Below are positions 49,977 to 56,635 of a stretch of DNA of 56,635 nt, piece by piece. The position numbers and the translations under genes were made by a program. Position 1 is the stretch's first letter; every line of letters starts with the position of its first letter. The stretch comes from an uncultured delta proteobacterium. GTDB taxonomy: Bacteria > Desulfobacterota > Syntrophia > Syntrophales > UBA8958. The notes beneath the pieces were generated by a model, which saw only the letters and a program-made list of their open reading frames with translations, was not told the origin of the DNA and searched no databases. Where the stretch lies: positions 1-56,635 of the forward strand of contig CAISJV010000002.1 in the NCBI GenBank assembly GCA_903885795.1. The letters run 5' to 3'.

Positions 49977-51752
49977 TTAGATCCTTGAGGTTCCAGGTAT
50001 TTTCAAGCGCTGATCCACATAAAGAGGGACCAGGCGCTTGCCTTGGTTGAGATCCTTCAAGGCATTTACCGTCGTCTTGTGCTTCCGGGCAATGGTGTCA
50101 AGACTGTCTCCCTTTTTCACGATATAAATCGTCGTGCGCGGTGTAGATCCTTCCGACTTCTGATTTGCCGTCTTTTCCTCAGTACCCTTAAGGGGAATCT
50201 TTATCTTCCGGTTTGCGTAGAGCGGATCCTTGGGTTTCATACCGTTGGTCTTCAAAATAAGCGCCGGGTTGACATGATATTTCCTGGCTATCCTGTCGAT
50301 GCTTTCTCCTCTTTTGACCATATGGAAGATGGTCACGGTTTTTCCGCTTCCCACTCCAGGCTCTTTTTTCCTGGCTTGATCCCCCTTCCCTATTATATCG
50401 TCTTTCCTGGGTAGATCCTCTTTCTTCGTCAGACCATCCGTTGTCCGTACATTTTCCTTCTTCGATAGATCTTCTTTCTGGGGTAGACCATCTTTGACAG
50501 GTACATCTTCCCGCTTGGTTACCTCTTCCTTCTTCCCTGTCTCCTCTATTTTACGGGAAACGCCTGGCTGCGTCTGCGTGGTGACCAAAGTCGGCGCCTT
50601 GACGGGTGAAGATGACAGGAAAGCGACGACTGACCTAACAATAGCCTCCGCAATCTCGTTTTGAAACTGACGGTTCCTCAGCTTTTTTTCCTCCTTCGGA
50701 TTGGAGAGATAGGCGGTCTCAACGAGAACCGAAGGCACTTCCGGAAGCTTCAGAACCATGAACGGCGCTTCCTGGACACTGTTGAATTTTATTCGGTTCA
50801 CGGCGGTCATGTTCTTCAGCAGCATTTGGCCGAAGGTCCGGGAGGAATTCATGGTGCTGGTTTGAAACATATTCAGAATGATCGGATCCGATTGATCACT
50901 GGTTGCCTCTCCATTCACGGCGCCGCCGACAATATCAGCAAGGTTTTCATTTCTCGCCAATATTTTCGCCGCCTCACTACTCGCACTGCGCAGAGAAAGG
51001 CTATAGACGGATGTGCCTGAAGCCTGGCGGCTCCTGGCGGCGTCGGCATGGATACTAACAAAAAGATCCGCCCCATATTCCCTGGCTATCTTCAATCGCT
51101 TCTTGAATGAAACGTAGTAATCCCCTTCCCTGGTCAGGAAGGCATGGTAACCTTCCCGGGCATTCAGTTTGTCCCTGACCTTTTTGCCTATCTCCAGGAC
51201 AATCTTTTTCTCATAAGTTCCGTTACGGCCCACGGCGCCAGGATCTTCACCGCCATGACCGGGATCGATCACGACGATCTTATCCCTGGTCTGTATCTTG
51301 ACCCGCTCCCGATCTTCCTGCTCCTCTTTTTCAACCTCCGGGAGAATGATGTCGATCACAATTCTGTCGGGCTTCTCTTCAATCTTTTCTACCCGAAAGA
51401 CTTTTGTCTCCGTATGCGCGGTAAGATAGAGATCGACGCTCACTATTCCTTGCGAGGGGGTAGTGAGCTTTATCTTGTCAATGCCGGGTTTCCTGATGGT
51501 GATGGTTCGCGGTCCGCCTTTAACGTATTGAGCGTCGGTAATTTGAATGCTCACTAGCATGTCTTTTTTCTCGATGGTGTACTGCGATTCCTCGCTGGTA
51601 TCAATAACGACGCGGGTGTGATCCGGAGCAGCCCAATGTCTGATATTCAGAATTTTCGTCTCGGCAAATCCTTGAGAAGACCATAATGCAATAACAAGAA
51701 TCGCCAGGCCATGTAACAATTTACGTATTAGATTTTTCTTTACCGGAAGCAT
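49977..51752 (-). CDS. N-acetylmuramoyl-L-alanine amidase (AMIN - Amidase_3 - LysM x2)
   Basis: A 591-residue exported peptidoglycan hydrolase. A signal peptide (LLHGLAILVIALWSSQGFAET) precedes an AMIN domain (KILNIRHWAAPDHTRVVIDTS). The zinc amidase core has VIDPGHGGEDPGAVG, FVSIHADAA and the catalytic PSVLVETAYLSN. A charged linker of about 90 residues with degenerate KKEDLxxKD units leads to two LysM domains (FHMVKRGESIDRIARKYHV; YIVKKGDSLDTIARKH). It resembles AmiC-type cell-separation enzymes; location ahead of the pilus genes suggests it may also open peptidoglycan for the secretin, which is inference. Confidence 0.95.
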   Translation of the reverse strand: MLPVKKNLIRKLLHGLAILVIALWSSQGFAETKILNIRHWAAPDHTRVVIDTSEESQYTIEKKDMLVSIQITDAQYVKGGPRTITIRKPGIDKIKLTTPSQGIVSVDLYLTAHTETKVFRVEKIEEKPDRIVIDIILPEVEKEEQEDRERVKIQTRDKIVVIDPGHGGEDPGAVGRNGTYEKKIVLEIGKKVRDKLNAREGYHAFLTREGDYYVSFKKRLKIAREYGADLFVSIHADAARSRQASGTSVYSLSLRSASSEAAKILARNENLADIVGGAVNGEATSDQSDPIILNMFQTSTMNSSRTFGQMLLKNMTAVNRIKFNSVQEAPFMVLKLPEVPSVLVETAYLSNPKEEKKLRNRQFQNEIAEAIVRSVVAFLSSSPVKAPTLVTTQTQPGVSRKIEETGKKEEVTKREDVPVKDGLPQKEDLSKKENVRTTDGLTKKEDLPRKDDIIGKGDQARKKEPGVGSGKTVTIFHMVKRGESIDRIARKYHVNPALILKTNGMKPKDPLYANRKIKIPLKGTEEKTANQKSEGSTPRTTIYIVKKGDSLDTIARKHKTTVNALKDLNQGKRLVPLYVDQRLKIPGTSRI

Positions 51753-51888
51753 GCTTCGCCACTAACAAATTTCCACATCAACTGCAAGGAAAGGTTATGG
51801 GTTATAGGTGATGTATGGGCGATATTTGTTTATCGCACTTCAGGTCTTACGCTTCACCACTGAAAAAAGTTGACAAGCTATTTCGTAA
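51753..51888. promoter_or_regulatory. Divergent control region between amidase and metF
   Basis: 135 bp. Contains the inverted repeat GCGATA-TTTGTT-TATCGC (51819-51836) and TTGACA at 51870-51875, the latter too close to the metF ATG to be its -35 unless the start lies further in. No terminator seen. Confidence 0.35.
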
Positions 51889-53490
51889 ATGCGATTTCCA
51901 ACGCACAATTTCAAGAGACGAAAACTGAGGGAAACGTTGCGGGAAAATCGTTTTAAAGCGGCTTTATTGAGTCCCTCCGAATTCCCGGTCACCTGGGAAC
52001 TGGTGCCGGGAAGAGGAGCGAAAGAAGCGGCACAGGAAAAGGTCATGACCCTCGCCAGGCAGGCGGCTTCAGCTGGAAACATCCATGCCCTGACCCTTAC
52101 GGACAACCCGGGTGGAACCCCGGCTATGTCGGCCGATTTCATGGGCAGCGAAATTGTACATCTGGGCATCGAGCCTCTCGTCCACTTTACCTGCAAAGAC
52201 AAAAACCGCAATGCTATTGAAAGCCAGCTTTACGCCCTGGACCGGGCGGGGGTCCGAAACCTTCTGGTAATGAGCGGCGATTACCCGGTATCGGGTTATC
52301 AGGGAAGACCCGCCCCGGTTTTTGATCTGGATCCGATTCATATCCTCCAATTGGTATCGGACATGAATCGCGGGCTTGAGTATCCGGGAATCAAAGGTGT
52401 CATCCGCCACCAGCCTTGCGATTTCTTCGCCGGAGCCGTTGTTTCTCCCTTCAAGGCGAGCGAAGCGGAACAGATGGTCCAGTACTACAAACTGAAAAAA
52501 AAGATCGATGCCGGTGCGCAATTCATCGTTACGCAACTGGGATACGACGCCCGAAAATTTCATGAAGTATTGCTCTTCATGAAACAAAGGGGTTTCAACA
52601 TTCCCTTGGTGGGGAACATTTATATCCTTCCCTTTGGCGCGGCCAAAATGATGAACCGCAATGACCTGCCGGGCTCCGTCGTTACGGATAAACTCCTCGC
52701 TGAGATTGACCGGGAGCGAAACGATCCGGACAAGGGAGAGAAAGCCAGAATCCTGCGCGCTGCGAGACTGTATGCCATCCTGAAGGGAATGGGATACAGC
52801 GGGGTTCATATCGGTGGTCACAATATCAAGTATGAACAGGTAGAAGAGATTATCCGGCAAGGGGAAACGCTTTCATCCCAATGGACCAGCCTGATCCGGT
52901 ACTTTGATTATCCTATTGACGGCGGTTTTTATTACTTTGAACATGATCCGGACACGGGCCTTAATCGCGAGACGCCGACCCGGCGTCAGGATTGGCCGCT
53001 CGATGCCAAAGTCGAATGCTCGTATGGTTTTTTACGCTTCTTCCATCAATTGATGTATGAGCCAGGAAAGAAACTCTACGGCGCCATGAAGGGACTTTGC
53101 AGTAAAGTACAGGGAACAAAGATGGAATATCTTTTTCACAAGCTGGAACACTTGACCAAGGTCGCCCTTTTTGACTGCAGAGACTGCGGGGATTGCGCCC
53201 TCATCGATGTGGCCTACCTCTGCCCAATGTCGCAATGCCCAAAAAACCAGCGCAACGGCGCCTGTGGCGGCAGTTTTCAAGGGTGGTGCGAGGTTTATCC
53301 CCAAAAGAGACAATGCGTTTATGTCCGGGCCTATAACCGATTGAAGAAGCACGGTAAGGAAGAACAACTGGGAAAAGATATCGTCCCGCCATGCAACTGG
53401 GATCTTTACCAAACCTCGTCCTGGATCAATTATTATCTCGGGAAAGATCATACCTCCAATAGGCAAGACGTTAATTCTTCTGAACATTAA
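51889..53490 (+). CDS. metF: Methylenetetrahydrofolate reductase with C-terminal zinc-binding domain
   Basis: A 533-residue two-domain protein. Residues ~25-330 form the MTHFR TIM barrel that binds FAD and folate: FPVTWELVPGRG, ALTLTDNPGG, NLLVMSGDYPVSGY, GAQFIVTQLGYDARKF, VHIGG. The C-terminal part carries a cysteine-rich zinc site (CRDCGDCALIDVAYLCPMSQC ... NGACGG) as in MetV-type proteins. It would reduce methylene- to methyl-tetrahydrofolate, feeding methionine synthesis or the Wood-Ljungdahl methyl branch. The ATG at 51889 lacks a clear ribosome site, so the exact start is uncertain. Confidence 0.92.
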   Translation: MRFPTHNFKRRKLRETLRENRFKAALLSPSEFPVTWELVPGRGAKEAAQEKVMTLARQAASAGNIHALTLTDNPGGTPAMSADFMGSEIVHLGIEPLVHFTCKDKNRNAIESQLYALDRAGVRNLLVMSGDYPVSGYQGRPAPVFDLDPIHILQLVSDMNRGLEYPGIKGVIRHQPCDFFAGAVVSPFKASEAEQMVQYYKLKKKIDAGAQFIVTQLGYDARKFHEVLLFMKQRGFNIPLVGNIYILPFGAAKMMNRNDLPGSVVTDKLLAEIDRERNDPDKGEKARILRAARLYAILKGMGYSGVHIGGHNIKYEQVEEIIRQGETLSSQWTSLIRYFDYPIDGGFYYFEHDPDTGLNRETPTRRQDWPLDAKVECSYGFLRFFHQLMYEPGKKLYGAMKGLCSKVQGTKMEYLFHKLEHLTKVALFDCRDCGDCALIDVAYLCPMSQCPKNQRNGACGGSFQGWCEVYPQKRQCVYVRAYNRLKKHGKEEQLGKDIVPPCNWDLYQTSSWINYYLGKDHTSNRQDVNSSEH

Positions 53491-53656
53491 TCCGTTAATC
53501 ATGCATTTATAAAACTGCCCTACCCACTTTTTTACCCTGATCACCCGATGACCTAAAGGTCCCACAAGATCACACGAGGTGGATAGAGGGCACACGGCAA
53601 AAGAGGGGAATTTATTCATTGAATATTATGGTGGGATATAGTAGAAGCTCCCGCGT

Positions 53657-53733
53657 GGGCGATTAGCTCAGATGGATAGAGCGTTGGCCTCCGAAGCCAA
53701 AGGCCCTGGGTTCGAGTCCCAGATCGCCCACCA
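53657..53733 (+). tRNA. tRNA-Arg(CCG)
   Basis: A complete 77-nt cloverleaf with encoded CCA. The acceptor arm GGGCGAT pairs with ATCGCCC; D-arm AGCTCAGATGGATAGAGC; anticodon stem TTGGC/GCCAA with loop CTCCGAA giving anticodon CCG (reads CGG, Arg); T-arm CTGGG-TTCGAGT-CCCAG. Positions 53731-53733 give the CCA end. It marks the border between the metF region and the toxin-antitoxin island, a frequent integration site, though no att duplicate was found. Confidence 0.97.
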
Positions 53734-53949
53734 TTTAATTTCAAGTGGTTAGAGAAATATCTCGGCCCCTCTCCCAGATGCTGGCTGCACTGAAAAACAA
53801 AACGTTCTTGAGAGTCTTCAAAAGGATGCGTGCTGATTCGGGGAGTTTTTCCGGTTTGGATTTAGTTTCATGGACTTAGTTTACACGCATGATTAGCACT
53901 TGTGAAGAGAAATGAGATTAGGAGAGATGATCTTTAATTTCATTAAGCA
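53734..53949. other. Intergenic, nothing recognised
   Basis: 216 bp between the tRNA and the third PIN toxin gene. I see no gene, hairpin or repeat of the tRNA 3' end here. Confidence 0.5.
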
Positions 53950-54387
53950 TTATGTCTCCGAATTTTCCCCAATCCAGTGGACCCACGGCAAATCCTTTTG
54001 CACAGTGTTAAACAATCTTTCATCCGCTGTGATCAAATCGACACCTTTGAGTTCAGCTAGGGCCAGATAGCTGGAATCATAAACAGAACGCCCATATAGA
54101 TGGCAATATTGAAACATTTTGTCTGCAAAAAAAGAGACATCGTAAAACTGGATACCCAGGCTCATGAAGCCACTGAAGGACAACGAAATGGTATTCTGGT
54201 CGAGGCGTGCGCGCCGGCCGGCGATTACCAACCCATTCATTAGTTCGTAAGTAAGCAGGGACGGAGCCAGTATTTCCAATTCCCCGGCGGTGCATTTTTG
54301 CAGTAAAGCCAGCGCCTGCACGCCGTGCGCCTCATCATGGAGATACCATTTCAGAATCGCGCTGGCATCAACCACAGCCCGCTTCAT
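53950..54387 (-). CDS. vapC: PIN-domain VapC-type toxin (TA operon 3)
   Basis: A 145-residue PIN nuclease: VVDASAILKWYLHDE (Asp), LLTYELMNGL (Glu), SVYDSSYLALAE (Asp) and DLITADERLFN (Asp). The DASAILKWYLHDE form is typical of VapC proteins paired with Phd-like antitoxins. The ATG overlaps the antitoxin stop by 4 bp. It looks intact; the target RNA is unknown. Confidence 0.92.
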   Translation of the reverse strand: MKRAVVDASAILKWYLHDEAHGVQALALLQKCTAGELEILAPSLLTYELMNGLVIAGRRARLDQNTISLSFSGFMSLGIQFYDVSFFADKMFQYCHLYGRSVYDSSYLALAELKGVDLITADERLFNTVQKDLPWVHWIGENSET

Positions 54388-54650
54388 GGCTTTTCTTCCA
54401 GTTGAGTCCTGGATTCCCGATAGACATCATCGGCTTTGATGCCACTCTTTAAAAAAGCCTCCCTGGCTTCCATGATGTTTTGATAACCCTCCATTCGGGC
54501 ATTGCGTTCATATTCATGGAAGGGGACGATGACGGCCACAGGTTTTCCTCGGCGTGTGACAATGATATTCGCTCTTTTTTCCTCAGTGTCGTGAATAAGG
54601 CGACTAAAACCTTTCTTGCCTTCGGCAATGCTAACGGTTGTACTGTTCAT
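54384..54650 (-). CDS. Phd/YefM-type antitoxin (TA operon 3)
   Basis: An 88-residue antitoxin starting MNSTTVSIAEGKKGFSRLI, with the conserved NIIVTRRGKPVAVIVPFHEYE core and an acidic C-terminal tail. The ATG at 54650 has AAGGTGG 5 nt upstream; three more codons upstream are possible. It is expressed from the promoter at 54684-54712. Confidence 0.9.
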   Translation of the reverse strand: MNSTTVSIAEGKKGFSRLIHDTEEKRANIIVTRRGKPVAVIVPFHEYERNARMEGYQNIMEAREAFLKSGIKADDVYRESRTQLEEKP

Positions 54651-54683
54651 TGGGTCCACCTTTATGACTCTTTATGATGACTA

Positions 54684-54712
54684 CTTATATGAAGCCCCAT
54701 TGAAGATGTCAA
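54684..54712 (-). promoter_or_regulatory. Sigma-70 promoter of TA operon 3
   Basis: On the minus strand TTGACA (54712-54707), 17-bp spacer and TATAAG (54689-54684). Just downstream the motif GTCATCATAAAGA/GTCATAAAGG is a tandem near-repeat, a possible antitoxin operator. Confidence 0.75.
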
Positions 54713-55044
54713 GGAATAATATCGATGGCTTTACCTATGCCGGGATAAGGCATACCGTCCGAATATCCAAAGGTTTTCCACGTCACAAAATGATGTCTTA
54801 AGAAGGATTGCGGTGGTGTAGGCAATTGCCGGAGTGCATTAACGAGAAAATTCCCCGTTTGCAGCCAAGTCAATTGGCCTGACGGCGGGGCATAATGGAG
54901 GATGAAAAACGGCGGACACTGTCGTCAATACATCAAGCACATCGAATAGTTAACCTCTGCCGGAGCTCCGGCAAAGAATTCTGGGAGGGGGGCATGGGGG
55001 ATCGCCAGAACAATAGATCGTTGGGAAGGTTCGATAACCACAGG
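54713..55044. other. Intergenic between TA operons 3 and 4
   Basis: About 330 bp without a gene. It contains an isolated CGGAGCTCCG palindrome near 54960-54971, the same core as in the paired repeat at 55045 and 56274. Short plus-strand frames here lack any family signature. Confidence 0.45.
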
Positions 55045-55152
55045 CCTTACCTATGTCGGAGCTCCGGCACACCCTCCGACCGCCTCGGGCATGGGTGTTA
55101 ATACGCTTTGTGTCCCCGGAATTACCAAATGTGTCAAAGCAAGACCTGACCC
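55045..55152 (+). repeat. Paired flanking repeat, copy A
   Basis: Begins CTTACCTATGTCGGAGCTCC, continues with CACACCCTCCGAC, a variable spacer, AATACGCTTTGTGT and CCAAATGTGTCAAAGCAAG, and ends in ACCTGACCC. Copy B at 56274-56410 follows the same order in the same orientation. It lies 41 bp upstream of the promoter of TA operon 4. Confidence 0.75.
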
Positions 55153-55193
55153 TCTCCCTTCATGCGTGACCCCATTGCCCCATAAAAAAGGTG

Positions 55194-55222
55194 TTGAAAA
55201 ATATGCTCAATACCTCTATGAT
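55194..55222 (+). promoter_or_regulatory. Sigma-70 promoter of TA operon 4
   Basis: TTGAAA (55194-55199), 17-bp spacer, TATGAT (55217-55222), 68 bp upstream of the antitoxin ATG. A longer antitoxin reading frame starting at 55191 would overlap this promoter and is rejected. Confidence 0.75.
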
Positions 55223-55225
55223 ACT

Positions 55226-55265
55226 AACTATTGGAGAAACATCTCCCGACGCCGCTCCAATAGTT
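55226..55265 (+). promoter_or_regulatory. Inverted repeat operator or leader hairpin, TA operon 4
   Basis: AACTATTGGAG (55226-55236) and CTCCAATAGTT (55255-55265) are perfect 11-bp reverse complements separated by 18 bp. The element starts 4 bp after the -10, so it covers the transcription start: either the AbrB-type antitoxin operator or a hairpin in the leader mRNA. Confidence 0.7.
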
Positions 55266-55289
55266 TCATATCATGTGAAGGAGGGACAA

Positions 55290-55568
55290 ATGGGACAGAC
55301 TATCGAAGTTTCGATCGACAACCACGGCGGCATTCTGTTGCCCCAGGAGTTGAAGAACCGCCTTGGGCTGTTGCCGGGAATGACCATGGTTGTTGAAGAG
55401 GACGACGACGCGAGGGTTTGCCTGCGTGTGCAGACAGAGTCGCCGGAGCTGGTCGACAAACAGGGTATCATCGTCGTCAGAGCCGAATCATCGGAAGATT
55501 TGACAAACATAACCAGCCGCGCGCGCGACCGCCGCGTGTCGGATCTGCTGCATAGGTCCGTCCGATGA
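55290..55568 (+). CDS. AbrB/MazE-type antitoxin (TA operon 4)
   Basis: A 92-residue protein. The N-terminal swapped-hairpin (SpoVT/AbrB) DNA-binding domain is clear: IEVSIDNHGGILLPQELKNRLGLLPGMTMVVEE. The C-terminal half, with RAESSEDLTNITSRARDRR, should bind the PIN toxin. GGAGGG lies 5 nt before the ATG at 55290. The stop overlaps the toxin ATG by four bases. It differs from the other three antitoxins in the window, which are Phd-like. Confidence 0.92.
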   Translation: MGQTIEVSIDNHGGILLPQELKNRLGLLPGMTMVVEEDDDARVCLRVQTESPELVDKQGIIVVRAESSEDLTNITSRARDRRVSDLLHRSVR

Positions 55569-55999
55569 AAGTTCTCCTGGACACATCCGTCCTGGTGGCG
55601 GCCATGGTCGAGGCGCACCCGGCGCACGAAAAGTCTCTCCCTTGGCTTCAGCGAATCAAGAAGGGTTCAGATTCAGGTCTGGTATCGGCCCATTCGGTTG
55701 CCGAATTATATGCCATCCTGACGACATTGCCGATGAAGCCCCGCATCTCGCCCATCGTCGCTTACGACCTGATTAAACGCAACGTCTTTGATCTTTGTGA
55801 AGTGTTGCCTTTATCGGCCGAGGATTACAGCGCCGTCACAAAATACCTTTCCGAGGAGGGGATTACCGGCGGCGTCACCTATGATGCAGTGATCCTGTAT
55901 GCGGCGATTAAGGGAAAGGCGGATCGTGTCGTGACGCTCAACGAAGGTGATTTTCGCCGGATCTATCCGCAGATGACAGAGCAGATCGTTTCCCCATGA
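55565..55999 (+). CDS. vapC: PIN-domain VapC-type toxin (TA operon 4)
   Basis: A 144-residue PIN nuclease: VLLDTSVLVAAMVEAHPAH (Asp), HSVAELYAIL (Glu), GVTYDAVILYAA (Asp) and VVTLNEGDFRRIYP. The last motif has N-E-x-D in place of a plain aspartate, common in this subgroup. It is paired with an AbrB-type antitoxin by an ATGA overlap. Confidence 0.92.
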   Translation: MKVLLDTSVLVAAMVEAHPAHEKSLPWLQRIKKGSDSGLVSAHSVAELYAILTTLPMKPRISPIVAYDLIKRNVFDLCEVLPLSAEDYSAVTKYLSEEGITGGVTYDAVILYAAIKGKADRVVTLNEGDFRRIYPQMTEQIVSP

Positions 56000-56016
56000 A
56001 AATATCCAATCCCTGA

Positions 56017-56178
56017 ATGACATCATGCTTACACCAAATTTGCCAAGTCGGGCTGCCTGAATTGCGCCGCGATGAACCAACCATTGCTGAGCTGAAAGAA
56101 ATTGCGGATAATAAAGGCCTTGGTATGTCCACACTCGTCAGAATGTGGGTGCAGGAGCAGCTTGCCGGTAACGCCTAA
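56017..56178 (+). pseudogene. Relic of a ribbon-helix-helix-type antitoxin (C-terminus)
   Basis: A 53-codon frame whose second half reads LKEIADNKGLGMSTLVRMW, the helix-turn typical of CopG/BrnA-like antitoxins (IA...G(I/L)G..TL(I/V)RMW). The N-terminal part that should carry the upstream strand is missing or degenerate and no ribosome site or toxin gene accompanies it. I read it as the remnant of another toxin-antitoxin operon just behind operon 4. Confidence 0.55.
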
Positions 56179-56273
56179 ATGTAGGATTACAAGGGGGAGA
56201 ACTGGGACTGTCCCCGGTTTTCCCCGGTAGCAAAACTTTTTGATCACCGTCGATTACTAAGTTATATAAATTG

Positions 56274-56410
56274 CTTAACCTATGTCGGAGCTCCGACACA
56301 CCCTCCGACAAAAAGGGGCAGATTTGAGAAATTCAACCATGACCCCTTTTCACGATTAATACGTTTTGTGTTCCCTGAATTCCCAAATGTGTCAAGGCAA
56401 GACCTGCCCC
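56274..56410 (+). repeat. Paired flanking repeat, copy B
   Basis: Same order of blocks as copy A: CTTAACCTATGTCGGAGCTCC, CACACCCTCCGAC, then a longer variable spacer, AATACGTTTTGTGT, CCCAAATGTGTCAAGGCAAG and ACCTGCCCC. With copy A it brackets TA operon 4 and the antitoxin relic as direct repeats ~1.2 kb apart. Confidence 0.75.
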
Positions 56411-56593
56411 CCTTGCCCCCTCAGCGTGGTGCTTCAATAGGCTGTATTTTAATCGTTATCAAGGAGTAGTTTATAATTTAACAGCGTCCCTCTTTACTTT
56501 ACACTTCAATTTTACTCTGTTGCGAGTTCGTGACATGTCCGGTTTGTAGCACGTAATCTGTCCGGTTCATATAGTCATCTGTAGAGGTGACAG
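56411..56593. other. Probable left end of an insertion sequence
   Basis: Between repeat B and the transposase start. The motif TGTCCGGTT occurs at about 56537-56545 and 56568-56576, as expected for subterminal repeats of an insertion element. The exact end cannot be fixed without the other end. Confidence 0.45.
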
Positions 56594-56635
56594 ATGAGAC
56601 CGACAGAGATGCTACAGGAGATCCGGAAGATGAGA
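56594..56635 (+). mobile_element. Transposase, first 14 codons (cut by window edge)
   Basis: ATG at 56594 with AGAGGTG 4 nt upstream opens MRPTEMLQEIRKMR and the window ends. This opening resembles transposases of the ISNCY/IS1202-type group (helix-turn-helix plus integrase core). Family assignment is tentative on so few residues. Confidence 0.55.

Noticed and set aside
53657-53733. tRNA gene as proven att site of an integrated element
   Set aside because: No integrase gene and no repeat of the tRNA 3' end were found in the window, so only a hotspot is suggested.

Overview
The window reads as a chromosomal segment of an anaerobic deltaproteobacterium (Desulfobacterota), most like the syntrophic Syntrophus/Smithella group. 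This is inferred from gene content: a selenocysteine formate dehydrogenase with NuoE/NuoF-type partners, a zinc-domain methylenetetrahydrofolate reductase, a sigma-54-linked type IV pilus locus and O-antigen-type membrane genes. No rRNA or other taxonomic marker is present.

Layout. 1-1921: the 5' end of an IS3-type transposase, an AraC regulator and an NTF2-like protein. 1875-6740 (minus strand): a probable operon panC-panD-DUF502-metK-ahcY, with a structured, terminator-bearing leader in front of panC and a perfect 22-bp hairpin terminator after ahcY. 6790-8097: a PAS-PAS-GGDEF diguanylate cyclase. 8318-18727 (plus strand): the main metabolic locus. A DRTGG / RsbW-like ATPase / DRTGG / PHP / HATPase cassette, familiar from electron-bifurcating hydrogenase operons, leads into NuoE, a 2Fe-2S ferredoxin, a NuoF-GltD fusion, an M29-type aminopeptidase and a formate dehydrogenase catalytic subunit with an in-frame UGA (Sec) and a bacterial SECIS hairpin. 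An oxalate/formate-family transporter follows. 20222-26843: prepilin peptidase, a small membrane protein, a large HD-GYP protein, TraB/GumN protein, ECF sigma factor and an HD hydrolase.

27000-29174: two Phd-PIN toxin-antitoxin operons, each followed by a decayed Wzt (O-antigen ABC transporter ATPase) 5' fragment; both fragments end in the same short motif. 29244-37443: membrane glycosyltransferase/TPR proteins, GtrA and a UDP-galactopyranose-mutase-like flavoprotein; part of this is AT-rich. 37518-51752 (minus strand): type IV pilus locus in transcription order amidase, pilM-N fusion, pilO, pilP, pilQ, ExeA-like ATPase, pilB, pilC, a membrane-anchored sigma-54 activator and two pilins. The first pilin has a sigma-54 promoter and a likely upstream activator site. 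51889-53733: MTHFR and tRNA-Arg(CCG). 53950-56635: two more PIN toxin-antitoxin operons, a paired ~110-140 bp repeat bracketing the second, an antitoxin relic and the first codons of a second transposase.

Functional links: the formate locus would interconvert formate and CO2 with NAD(P)H and possibly ferredoxin, with the adjacent transporter moving formate or a related acid. Cyclic-di-GMP enzymes (one cyclase, one HD-GYP) sit on the same segment as the pilus machinery and its prepilin peptidase. The accessory stretches (27-29 kb and 54-56.6 kb) are toxin-antitoxin islands sharing one dispersed repeat motif, which is the most unusual structural pattern here. No CRISPR array, rRNA operon or prophage was seen.
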